In this document: positions 32,595 to 41,702 of the stretch, piece after piece
Position numbering within the stretch: the stretch's first letter is position 1
Layout: the number at the start of each line of letters is the position of its first letter
Assembly (NCBI GenBank): GCA_947184155.2
Contig: CAMXCT020003768.1
Location: forward strand, 87,405-151,404
Length of the DNA: 64,000 nt
Source: Cladocopium goreaui
Lineage: Eukaryota > Sar > Dinophyceae > Suessiales > Symbiodiniaceae
Direction of reading: 5' to 3'
Notes under the pieces: generated by a model
What the model was told of the DNA's origin: nothing
The model's input: only the letters and a program-made list of their open reading frames with translations
Database searches by the model: none
Made by a program: the position numbers and the translations under genes

Positions 32595-32700
32595 TCCAAA
32601 AAGATCATCATGCCCCACCAGTCTGCTTCAGTTGCGACATGCTTCGCAAAGTTCTCGCAGAAGTGGTAGTACTCCTTGGCGAAGTGATCAAAGCCAGATG
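32595..32700 (-). CDS. Exon, aromatic-rich helix
   Basis: Minus frame GFDHFAKEYYHFCENFAKHV then ATEADWWGMMIFLDPWQ. Dense in Phe, Tyr, Trp and His. Borders unresolved; no family assigned. Confidence 0.5.
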
Positions 32701-33427
32701 GGGATGTGTCAAAACCCATGGGTTTTGCCATGTTTTGGAGGATTCACTCATTTTTTCACCACCTACTTTGATGTGACCACAAGGGTACCAAGGTTTTGAC
32801 CCATAGCCTCATATGGATCCATGTAAAAAAAATACTGCGACAACCTGCTGCCTACTTGGACGTTCATCATTACTTAAGCATTTTCAGTTTGGGCACTTGC
32901 AGAACTACAAAAATGTATCTTTCACATAAATAAACAAGGAAAAAAACATGTGTTTCGCAGGATTTCGTACGTTTCTGTATCTTTTTTGGGGGGAGTGCTG
33001 TAGGTATGTACTGAAGATGTTGGGATCTAGACTCCAAGTGCAAGATCCAACCAGCCAGCTGCATCTCTGATGTCTAATGGGAATGAAGCGATAAAAAATG
33101 ATAAAAACGCGACAAAATGATACAAAATGTGCTTCAAACTCTTATGCTTTGGCAGGAAATCCTCTATTTTCGATGGGAAAATGATTCCAGAAATGTGCTT
33201 GACTTCCAGCTGCTCAAGACAAAAACATCACCTTAAAATGTGCCGAAAAAATGGTGGCTTCACTGGCTTCCCCACCGTCAAGAAAAGTGAGGATTGTTTT
33301 TTAAAAAAAGAGAGAAAGGCAAAGAAGATGAAAGAAGACTCAAGACCCAAAAAAGACAAAAAATAGAAAGAAACATCTTGGTCCATCCAAGCATCTGTTT
33401 TCTTGTTGCCCATATTGATGAACTTAC

Positions 33428-33475
33428 CTGTCGCAGCCGGCCCTCCCAGAAATCATGGGAACAGATTCAATGGGT
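33428..33475 (-). CDS. Short exon
   Basis: CGGCAG|ACCC acceptor and perfect donor GACAG|GTAAGT enclose 48 bases reading PIESVPMISGRAGCD. Confidence 0.45.
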
Positions 33476-33633
33476 CTGCCGAAATGGCCATTCCTGACGA
33501 GATGGTCATGTGCTTCACCCTCCGGTCATCTGTTTGCAGTTTGCGAACTGGAAGCCATGGCAAGCCATGGCAAGCCATGGCCTAGTTCGTTCGATGGTTT
33601 ACCTAAGCTATTTAAAGATTGTGATTTTCCACT

Positions 33634-33737
33634 TGGGTATGTCTGAAAATAGTGTACCCCTAAACCCAATGGTTAATGATCATTATCCCTATTAAATGGC
33701 TATAATTGGGAATATACCCTATTTTCAGACAAACCCA
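33634..33737. mobile_element. Family G inverted-repeat element
   Basis: TGGGTATGTCTGAAAATAGT at the left and ACTATT-like CCTATTTTCAGACAAACCCA at the right. In inverse orientation to 26291-26394. Confidence 0.85.
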
Positions 33738-33766
33738 CTTTGCAAAGTGTCATAAATCACCGGCAC

Positions 33767-33858
33767 CCGGCCACACTTGGCGCCACTGAGCTAAATCGCG
33801 GAGATTTTTCTGCGCCCGCCTGGGGCCTGATCGAGACTCATCGGACCGCGTTGACCGG
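33767..33858 (-). CDS. Exon, basic
   Basis: TGTTTCAG|CCGG acceptor (33860/33859) with a pyrimidine run, donor GGCCGG|GTGCCG. The frame reads RSTRSDESRSGPRRAQKNL then RDLAQWRQVWP. Confidence 0.5.
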
Positions 33859-34250
33859 CTGAAACACACTCGAGTCCAAACTCTTCCTGTGGGAAAGATC
33901 AGGTTCCAAAGCGTTTTGGGAGCTAGCCCATGTTCAAACCCACATGTGGGTCATGTTGGAGGTAGAAATTGTTGATAAAAGCTAGCTAGCCATAGATGGA
34001 GCAGGTAGATGGTGGCAATTAAGCACCAAAGACAGAAATATGGATCACAAAAAACAGCAAAGTCAGATATGGGGTCAACGTTCCGATGGGTCTTTTCCTC
34101 TAAAACGTTCATAATTTGCATGCTTTCTCCAGGATGACAAGGTTACAATATATGGAGGTTAGTATTGAAACCCATGGATATTTTGTGGATCCCCCATTTT
34201 AGGAAACTCCCATATGCTATAATCACGTTATGATTCCATGAAAAAAATGA

Positions 34251-34375
34251 TACCCTCTGGTGATTTGTTACATAGCCATGGTATAGATGGCCCTAATCGA
34301 AATAGATGGTTTACCTATTAATAGCATGGTGATTGCCCATAGAAATAGATGGTTTACCTATTAAAAATGTTTCCG
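34251..34375. mobile_element. Family A element, truncated or rearranged
   Basis: Left end TACCCTCTGGTGATTTG is intact. The core ATGGTTTACCTATTAA occurs twice and the right terminus is missing. Confidence 0.65.
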
Positions 34376-34460
34376 TTTGGGAATTCTGCCAAGCTTCGTC
34401 GTGAGCTGAGGAGTAGCACGCCAGCAATGCAACGATGGCACCGACCGTCCGGTAGTATTC
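34251..34460 (-). CDS. Exon joined across an A remnant
   Basis: Exon 34358-34460 starts TCCAAG|GAATAC and reads YYRTVGAIVALLACYSSAHD then EAWQNSQTETFLI. It ends TAATAG|GTAAAC inside element-like sequence. Skipping to CACCAG|AGGGTA at 34256 continues in frame as EGIIFFMES-stop. The hydrophobic GAIVALLACY may be a membrane helix. Confidence 0.45.
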
Positions 34461-34935
34461 CTTGGATTCAGATTTAAGTCCAAAACCTCTCTACTGTACC
34501 ATACTTTGATGGATATCTTAATGTGGACAGTAGAATATCCATCAAATAGTAGATAATCCATCTTCATAGTGGACAATGGATATTTAACTACTATTGGCTT
34601 TTCCCATAATAAATGACGCTAATAAATGGGAAAAGCCTTTGTAGTGTGGGACGGAAAGTCCAGGGATTTTTTGTGGTGGATTTTTACCATGGGATTTCAC
34701 CAAGAAATAAATGGGATATCATGGGGATAGGAGTGCTGTTTTTTTGATGGGATAAACAGGAATCAACCCTCAACAATGAGTCCATTATGGTTTATAATGT
34801 TTTATTTGGTTTATTGATTATTATAATGGGATCATCAACCATCAACAATATGGACATTTAGTAATGAGTCCAAAATAGGTGTCGTAGTTTTTTTTGTTTT
34901 TTTTTGTAAATAGGTCACTATTGTCACGGAATCCC

Positions 34936-35025
34936 CCCAGGCACCCAGAAACCGAAACCTCCGAAACCCAACCAGCAAATCATCAGCCATAACTCTCCGG
35001 TGCTGTTTCAGCGACCACAAAAACT
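34936..35025 (-). CDS. Exon, basic helical
   Basis: ATTTTTTAG|AGTTT acceptor (35027/35026). The frame reads FLWSLKQHRRVMADDLLVGF then RRFRFLGAWG. The donor is unresolved. Confidence 0.4.
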
Positions 35026-35071
35026 CTAAAAAATCAACTAGCAATCTATCAATCTATCATCATTTGTCAAC

Positions 35072-35181
35072 TGCCCTTTGGTAAACTAACAGTTTGCGAA
35101 CTGGAAAATGGCCACTCAGTTCGTTGATTTACCCATTAAAAATGGTGATTTTCCATAGATATGTTAGTTTACCAGAGGGTA
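35072..35181. mobile_element. Family A inverted-repeat element
   Basis: TGCCCTTTGGTAAACTAACA at the left, TGTTAGTTTACCAGAGGGTA at the right. On minus the acceptor-side CAG is CAA, so splicing out the exact element would be impaired. Confidence 0.9.
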
Positions 35182-35330
35182 TATAGCTCTCCCCATTTTT
35201 CGGCGTGTTTTTTGTCCCGCACCTCTACAAATTTTGCGGTGGCTTTCCCATCAATGGGAACCAAGGAGCCGTGGGGCTGTTCCCAACTTCTTCCACACCT
35301 GGACTCGTCTGTATCCGACCTGGATTCGTC
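35173..35330 (-). CDS. Exon ending in a family A terminus
   Basis: Minus frame LDESRSDTDESRCGRSWEQP then DGKATAKFVEVRDKKHAEKW and GELYTL, with the donor CCCTCTG|GTAAAC supplied by the element. If read on, the ORF stops one codon later, which fits an exon end there. Confidence 0.5.
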
Positions 35331-35684
35331 AAGGTTGATAGCTGGGAAGATCATGGGAAAATCATGGTTAAATGTAGGTATCTATGTGTGGGAACATCAT
35401 TTAACATAGTTAATGGGTTTCCGTGTTCCAGCCATGTTTCATTACAAAAGGATAGTGGTGTCAACTTTTGTACCCAAAAAAAGCTCATGTCACCCATTTC
35501 TCCATCTCACGTCGAAGCGAAAATCAGTGACTGAATTCTCCCATTGATCAATCGTGGAAACTCCTAAGTCATGGGGGTACCCCCAGTCATCCATTTTTGC
35601 TTGGGATTTTCAATTATAACTACCATCTAGCTATGTGGGCCCATTGATCAATGGGCAAAAAAAAATAAAAAAAAACACGAGCCT

Positions 35685-35765
35685 CTTCTGTACAGCTCGA
35701 GTTCCAGGAAGCTATTGTCCAACAGGTCAAGGAAACGCTTGTTCCCCTGCACGCGCAGGCGTGAC
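35685..35765. other. Coding-like island, strand unclear
   Basis: Plus: CTGTACAG|CTCG then QLEFQEAIVQQVKETLVPLH, with a GC donor. Minus: GTGCAG|GGG then NKRFLDLLDNSFLELELY. Both are good; one strand must be a shadow. Confidence 0.4.
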
Positions 35766-35828
35766 TGTGGATGGTAAATCCATGGTGGCAGAGGGTAAAC
35801 ATCCCATTATAATCCCATTATTTATATC

Positions 35829-35940
35829 TGGTTGGTGGTTGACCTACCCCTCTGAAAAATATTAGTTCGTCAGTTGGGATGATGAAACTCCCAACTGAAT
35901 GGAAAGTCATAAAATTCTATGGTTCCAAACCACCAACCAG
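35829..35940. mobile_element. Family B inverted-repeat element
   Basis: CTGGTTGGTGG and CCACCAACCAG. The best full-length reference for the family in this window (112 bp). Confidence 0.95.
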
Positions 35941-36501
35941 TTATAGTGTTTTATAGTTACCAATAGTTACCAACTGGTGCAGGATTTCGCAACCATCCAC
36001 AGTAGCTGCACATTGTCTGAAAACATGCCAACTGGGAAAAAAGGCCCAACGAAAGAGTTGGACGATTTATGTATGCTGAGCTTGTATTCAGACCTAAAAT
36101 ATCATGTGATTCATGGAGGCATTGTTTACACAAAAAAACCATGGTTGTTGCCCCAAAAATGGATAAAGACGGGCGGTTCAACCGTAATGCTTCCTTTAAA
36201 TCACTTCTGGGACCTTTAGATGCAGAACAAAAAAAATGTTGATCTGAAAAGGAACTCTCAACAGCAACCAATTGACTATGGATCCACAGTCTAAAAAACA
36301 CGGATATTGCTGCCAAATAGCTAGGACTGAAAATAGGAGATGCCCTCAAATGCCTGCCCTGTTTTGAGACAAACCGAAACATTGGGCTCTGAGATTGAGT
36401 CTTTACAGCATTACAGTGCATTCAGTGTTGGCTGATGGTTTCTACGGTATTTCTACCTATCGTGTGATGCACTCCCCTGGCTCTAAGTCAATGGATTGTA
36501 A

Positions 36502-36621
36502 TATTTCCCATTTTATATTGGTTAGTATAATCCCCTGCTAATCCCTATAATGATCTGCAGGATTTTATACTAACACTGGATTAACAGGGGATTATACTAA
36601 CCAATATAAAATTTGGGAAAT
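36502..36621. mobile_element. Family H foldback
   Basis: TATTTCCCATTTTATATTGG through TAGTATAATCCCCTG mirrors CAGGGGATTATACTAACC through AAATTTGGGAAATA, arms of about 36 bp with one mismatch. Part of an arm repeats at 36630-36665. Confidence 0.8.
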
Positions 36622-36705
36622 ACTAACCCAATATTAGGGGATTATACTAATCTCTGTTAACCCAACCAGGGCTTTTTAACACTGCAACAGGTTCCTTCAC
36701 AGATC

Positions 36706-36767
36706 TCCCACGGCCGCTGCCAAAAAGGTTTTGGCCACCTGTGCATCTGGACATTTCTCGACTCCGC
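36706..36767 (-). CDS. Exon, unknown protein
   Basis: TTCCCAG|GCGG acceptor (36769/36768). The frame reads GVEKCPDAQVAKTFLAAAVG. A plus frame (GRCQKGFGHLCIWTFLDS) is also open. The 36780-36920 flank is a run of CATGGG-rich imperfect repeats. Confidence 0.4.
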
Positions 36768-37409
36768 CTGGGAAGATACAGATCATTTCATGGGAGTTCA
36801 TAGCAGTTTTCATGGCATAAAAAATGGCAGTTTTCATGGGATTTCCATGGGATTTTTGATCGGATTTCATGGGGATATCATGGGAATCAATGAGAAATTC
36901 CATGGGATTTTTGATCGGGGAAATCATGGGTTGTACCCTCTCAAACTGTCCGACACGTGGCACTGGAGGTTTTTTCGTTCGCTGGGGAAATTGGCGAAAT
37001 GTTACGTTAGATTTTCCAGCAAGCCATGTTTGATTACCAGAAGATTCTGATCCTCACGCTAATGATATTTGATTTAAAAAAAATGATATGTTGATAATTG
37101 TTGATATGATTGTACAACCCATACGATAATTAATTCATATTAATTCCATGTGTATTGTATAATGTGTTGATCAGAACCAGAACATGATTGGTACGAATGA
37201 CAATGATTCACCGATGAGGATATGTGTGTTTCGTGGGCCTAAGATATCTTCCCACAGAAGGGAGAACTGTCAAGACATGTGGATCCTATCCTCGCGTTTT
37301 CCATGTTTTTCCACCATTCCATCTGTGGATCTCTAGGTCTAAGCTGTCGCACCTGCTTCCTTCAATGCTTGAAGAAAGGGTCTTAGACTTCTCGAAGGTT
37401 GCTCTTCAC

Positions 37410-37467
37410 CTCAGCTCAAACCGCACGATTCCTCCAGGCAGCCACGCTACCAGGCTGGTGCCGATGT
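37410..37467 (-). CDS. Exon, unknown protein
   Basis: Donor GCTGAG|GTGAAG after IGTSLVAWLPGGIVRFEL. Acceptor AAAAG|ACATC (37469/37468) is weaker. Confidence 0.45.
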
Positions 37468-37945
37468 CTTTTATCCCAGGATGTCAGATGGAAGAAATCT
37501 CCAACATTTGATGGTAGTTATACCATGTTATACCATGTTATACCAATTCTTCACAATTGAATCCCATTTCTTCATAGGTAAATCATCAAAAATCCCAACC
37601 TTTTCTGGTGCAATTCCCATGTACATCAGCTGAGTGCTCGACTAGGTCTACATGAGCAGCCTACAAGGAGATGGCTCAAGACGTCACCATGGCTGGTGTC
37701 CAGATTTGATCCCTATGTTATCTATGTTATCTATGTTTGTTGACAAAAAAGATCCAACAAATAGATGAATATCACTAATATCACATGATTATCTATGAAA
37801 TTCATGTTTGGATGAGTACTGTATGTTTGTGCTCCAAATCTATGCTGGTTGGTGGTATACCAACCCCTCTGAAAAATATGAGTTCGTCAGTTGGGACGAT
37901 TATTCCCAATATATGGAAACATAAAATTCATGTTCCAAACCACCA

Positions 37946-39347
37946 CTTTGTACCGCTTTGTGTGGCGCACTGGCTTGGGTTAGGAAGACAGTGCTTTAAC
38001 TGTGGTGACGCTTAGGTCAGTGTGGCAACGCGGCCAGGGGGACGAGCAGCCGGGCAAGCCCGGGACTGCCGTCTGAATGGAGTGAAACTGAACTTAACCG
38101 GACCAGGAGAAGATGTCTCTCCAAGCCAACGAACATTGAAAAAGAGCAACAGCGTAACCACCCAAGACCTGACACAGTGGCCGGCCCCGGCGAAAACGGC
38201 AGTTGACACAAACCCCAAAAACTGGTAGAAGGGCATCAGAGCAGCAAGAACCCACACGGCACAACAAGACCCCATCATCATCATACCACTGTGTGAACCA
38301 TGCAGTTCAGGCCCACCCCCACATTCACCATCATCTCTCAGTCGTTTCCGCAACAAGCCACGTATATGAGAAAGCTGATTCTCAAACAGAGCCTGGATGC
38401 ACTGATACTGGGTCTTACTTTGGCCGGAAAAGTGTTGAGGCGGGGCCTGCATCAGGGCCTGTGGATTCGAAACTTGTTGAGACTGAAGGTGGGTGAACTC
38501 CAGAAACTGCCTGTCAATCTGTGTTTGGTTCTGCATCAACGGTTGCACTTGACCAATAGCAGAGAGCTCAAGGTTGATGTTCTCCATCACAACTCCAGAC
38601 CAGTCAACAAACCTATCAAGGTGTTGCGAGATGAACGGATCTCTGCATGCAGGGACAGCGCATGAAAGTACCAAACCATGAACACGCTGAGACAGTGCAG
38701 CTCTAAGGTTGTTAGGAAGGGACATAGCACAAGGGTCCGCCCCTCCTTTCCGATCACCCAACTGGGAAAACAGCTGACATGAAAATCCCGCACTCTTCAC
38801 CGCAGCATGATTGCACGTGGACCACACTCCAGCGATCACCTGGGGACAGCCAGCGTCACCGATCACATACTCACATCCTCCAGGAGCCTTGTGTAAGATC
38901 ACCATAGGGGCACTAGAATCAGCAGCAACCATGGTTTGCACACCAACGGCATGGGCCCCATGTGCAGGACCATCAAACCCGTAGCAAGCATCGACCAGTT
39001 TGAGGAAGTCCTCCCAGGTATGCAGTGAGTGAACCAACACCTTAGCACCATCATCCACCTTCAGCAACGGAATAGAGACTTGCTGCACCAGGACAACATC
39101 CAACCGAGTGAGCACTTCAGGAGCTCCATCCAAGAGGCCAGTACGCACCAGACCAGTCCCATCACGGACAGAGGACCAAGTGGCGCACATACACAGGATC
39201 AACGACCACCATGACCACATCAGAGAGCTACCGCCAGCATCAACTTCAGCAAGATCCATGACGATCCATGGCACAACACGGTGAACGAAACGCTCTACGA
39301 TCAGCAGGGCACGGCCGCACCTGCTGGTAGGTGTAGAGCCCACGGCT
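37946..39347 (-). mobile_element. Inserted 1402-bp segment with 15-bp target duplication
   Basis: Flanked by exact copies of TGTTCCAAACCACCA. GC-rich compared with its surroundings and fills almost entirely with one minus ORF. In minus sense the 3' end carries two ACAAAG hexamers (CACAAAGCGGTACAAAG) just before the duplication, which could be a short tail. A 15-bp duplication fits target-primed (LINE-like) integration, of an element or a processed transcript. No terminal inverted repeats of its own were seen. Confidence 0.8.
38012..39259 (-). CDS. 415-residue protein of unknown function in the insertion
   Basis: The frame is open from 39355, but the first ATG is at 39259 (IV-MDLAEVDAGG), giving 415 residues. 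From the N terminus: a mixed region with CYGFDGPAHGAHAVGVQTM and GGCEYVIGDAGCPQVIAGVW (about residues 80-150); a glutamine-rich helical part with MQNQTQIDRQFLEFTHLQSQ (about 250-320); and a hydrophobic C terminus with VWVLAALMPFYQFLGFVSTA and VVTLLLFFNVRWLG, which may cross a membrane. The tail SSPGP is faintly like the NPGP motif at some LINE polyproteins, too weak to use. No reverse transcriptase, endonuclease or zinc-knuckle motif is visible. Codon use favours G or C at third positions. Confidence 0.6.
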   Translation of the reverse strand: MDLAEVDAGGSSLMWSWWSLILCMCATWSSVRDGTGLVRTGLLDGAPEVLTRLDVVLVQQVSIPLLKVDDGAKVLVHSLHTWEDFLKLVDACYGFDGPAHGAHAVGVQTMVAADSSAPMVILHKAPGGCEYVIGDAGCPQVIAGVWSTCNHAAVKSAGFSCQLFSQLGDRKGGADPCAMSLPNNLRAALSQRVHGLVLSCAVPACRDPFISQHLDRFVDWSGVVMENINLELSAIGQVQPLMQNQTQIDRQFLEFTHLQSQQVSNPQALMQAPPQHFSGQSKTQYQCIQALFENQLSHIRGLLRKRLRDDGECGGGPELHGSHSGMMMMGSCCAVWVLAALMPFYQFLGFVSTAVFAGAGHCVRSWVVTLLLFFNVRWLGETSSPGPVKFSFTPFRRQSRACPAARPPGRVATLT

Positions 39348-39818
39348 TGTTCCAAACCACCAACCAGTTGTCTATGAATCTGGGTAAATCACAATGATTT
39401 GCCCTGAAATTCACCGAAAAGGCCATCATTCCTGGGATGATGTTTCCAATCACGGTTCAATTTTTTGAGATAGTCACCCCATTAGAATCCAGTATATATC
39501 CATTTTTCATAGTTTTGTAAGTCCGAAATCCTGTAGATGTCAAACATTGGAACATCTCAAATTGGGACGATTTACTTTTCTAAATGTCCCAATGTCCCTT
39601 CAGGTAGTCAGCTACATGGCTGGTTTTTTTTCACCATTTTAGTTCATTGATCTTCGCGAACGAACTAAACCTCCAGTGGCTAGGCCACGGGGGGATTTAC
39701 CAGCTCGCCATGATTTTCTTTACCATGAGCTACCTCAGGAAAAAGTTGATGCTCATGTGGGGATAGTTCTATATAGTGATTAATATAACTCATATCATTT
39801 ATAGGATCTCACTATATC

Positions 39819-39921
39819 TGGTTGGTGGTTGACCTACCCCTCTGAAAAATATTAGTCAATGGGAAGGATGACATCCCACATATGAAATGGAAAATAAAAA
39901 ATGGTCCAAACCACCAACCAG
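39819..39921. mobile_element. Family B inverted-repeat element
   Basis: CTGGTTGGTGG and CCACCAACCAG with a shortened centre (CACATATGAAATGGAAAATA). Confidence 0.9.
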
Positions 39922-39966
39922 ATATGAATTCCCATGCGGATCCATAACATCCAGAACTACTCCCGC

Positions 39967-40002
39967 CTGAGAGAGCGGCTCCCATTCAGCTCGGCTCTCG
40001 GA
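39967..40002 (-). CDS. Exon of exactly 12 codons
   Basis: CCTCAG|TCC acceptor (40004/40003) and GC donor CTCAG|GCGGGAG enclose SESRAEWEPLSQ. It resembles the exon at 40890-40948 in sequence and donor. Confidence 0.4.
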
Positions 40003-40073
40003 CTGAGGTTTCAGGTTGGATTTCAGCCGGAAAAATCCATTGGACCATGGGAAGATTTGGGGATCTAAACCGT

Positions 40074-40368
40074 CTAAACATCAGGCAGAACTGGGGGGGT
40101 GAAAGTGACAAATAAGGATTTGACCAACACCAAATGGACAATGGTGGAGTTACCCTCTGGTAAATTAACATGTTGACCCTGGCAGTCATCGGGGTTGGAA
40201 GACGAGTTTCCTCTATAGAAATTGGTGAATTTCAGGGTCCAACTGTTTATTTACCAGAGGGTAACCAACAGGAAATGGGATTTTCTTTAAACCAATCAAG
40301 AACCACTTGAGATGATGAGATGAGCTCGCGCAGACATGGAACAAAAAACTGATTGCCACCGGTCACCG
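40074..40368 (-). CDS. Two exons joined across a family A element
   Basis: The upstream part reads FFVPCLRELISSSQVVLDWF then KENPISCWLPS, ending CCCTCTG|GTAAAT at 40255. After CAG|AGGGTA at 40156 it continues EGNSTIVHLVLVKSLFVTF then TPPVLPDV-stop. The joined frame is open for about 65 codons. It would end here as the C terminus of a protein. The start of the first exon is unresolved. Confidence 0.45.
40151..40263. mobile_element. Family A inverted-repeat element, diverged core
   Basis: TACCCTCTGGTAAATTAACA at the left, TTATTTACCAGAGGGTA at the right. The core is unlike other copies (GGGTTGGAAGACGAG). Confidence 0.8.
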
Positions 40369-40889
40369 GTCACCTGCATAAGGAGCTCGTAAGGTAGTAC
40401 ATATCCCGTTGCAAAAGATTGAAGTACCATACAGGATATCATCTCCCACAGATACTTTTTCAAAATCCCCAAAACGGGAAGTTTACCAAACCCCCATTTT
40501 TTTCGTGGTAAATCCAATGCCAGTACCACTATCCCATTAACCAACGACATGACTAGGGGTCATACTGAACATCATCCCATTACCGGGGGGCGAACTATGC
40601 TAAGAAACCACAAGTTGGAAACCACACAAGTTGGAACGATGTTTGCCAGGCGAATATATATGGATACAAAATGGATACAAAATGTCATAAACCTCGGATG
40701 GTCAGGGTTGCTCCAAAAATGGCAGGCACAAGGGGGGTAAATTGGGTAAATATAGAGGCAACATGACTAATAGACCCCCTTTGTGGCTATCATTTGTCTG
40801 TAATTGGATTGGAGCAACCCTGTCTATTTTTGAGTTTACCACATCAAGCGACCATTGGAAAACCATCGCTGGTTGGTTCCCTTTCCCGC

Positions 40890-40948
40890 CTGTGAGGGCT
40901 CTTCCCATCGCAGCACCCGGACTGAGCGGCCGTGCCAAGCCGATTCAC
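40890..40948 (-). CDS. Exon, unknown protein
   Basis: GC donor CACAG|GCGGGAAAG after ESAWHGRSVRVLRWEEPSQ. G or C at most third positions. A plus frame (RALPIAAPGLSGRAKPIHG) overlaps. Confidence 0.4.
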
Positions 40949-41529
40949 GGGATTTTTAAGCCCAAAAAATGGGAGTGAAACCAGAAAATTAGAGGATGTT
41001 AGCCGATGTTAGCCAACATTGGGAGTTAAACTGGGTTAAACCAGAATTAGATTTGAACCAAGATAACCAAACAACTGTTGATGTCCGAAAATTGGGTGGG
41101 TTTAAGCAACATGTATGTGGGGTTTAACTGCAAACATCTTAAATAATTTAAATATTACCCAAACATACCCAGACCATGTTATTGGATAGCAGCCATTAAC
41201 CTGACCTGTATCCACATATGTTATGTGAGACTAGCGGATACCCCAGAATGACAGTTTTGATGGGTAAAGTAAAGTGATCTATCCTATTTTCAGGCAAACC
41301 CATATTATGGTTATTGTGGGCAACAAAATGCAACAAACCTAGAATAGATTTCCCCACGAAACGTGGGGGTCCAGCCAATTCCCTAATGCCAAAACTTGTA
41401 TCAAACAAAAATATCAAACAGGGAATTCTTTTTTCAGCAATCTGTGAAAATGCGCAGAAAGTTGTGCTTCTTGAACCAACCAAAATGATGATGCAGAAAA
41501 ATGTTGTAAGATGATGCCTCCTTCAACTA

Positions 41530-41649
41530 TTGCAGCGTTTCGTGAAATCTTTGACGCTCAAAGAGAAACCTCGAGCCTCGTCCAAAACCGAGGCCCATCT
41601 GGGGGTCAAGTCATTGGGGGGGCCCAATGACTGGATGGTCATCCCACCA
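41530..41649 (-). CDS. Exon downstream of the satellite-filled intron
   Basis: Starts at the element-derived acceptor TTTACCAAG|TGG. The frame, in phase with the exon at 44030-44135, reads GGMTIQSLGPPNDLTPRW then ASVLDEARGFSLSVKDFTK. It may end at the donor CTCGAG|GTTTCT near 41570 or at a stop near 41527. A plus frame (FREIFDAQRETSSLVQNRG) is a rival. Confidence 0.5.
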
Positions 41650-41702
41650 CTTGGTAAACCAACATCCCGCGAATTTATATGGCTTAATATCATTTCTTCG
41701 TT

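Larger units (their letters stand above)
37845..39367. mobile_element. Family B element split by a 1.4-kb insertion
   Basis: CTGGTTGGTGG opens at 37845 and CCACCAACCAG closes at 39367. Without the insert and one copy of the duplication the element is 106 bp, the family size. TGTTCCAAACCACCA occurs at 37931-37945 and 39348-39362. Confidence 0.9.

Noticed and set aside
35957-36421. 154-codon minus ORF with QSQSPMFRFVSKQGRHLR
   Set aside because: AT-neutral composition, no third-position GC bias, no splice or start context. Kept out as likely chance, though a real exon is not excluded.
39260-39355. Upstream 32-codon extension of the 415-residue ORF
   Set aside because: It would start at a TTG inside the target duplication; the first ATG is at 39259.
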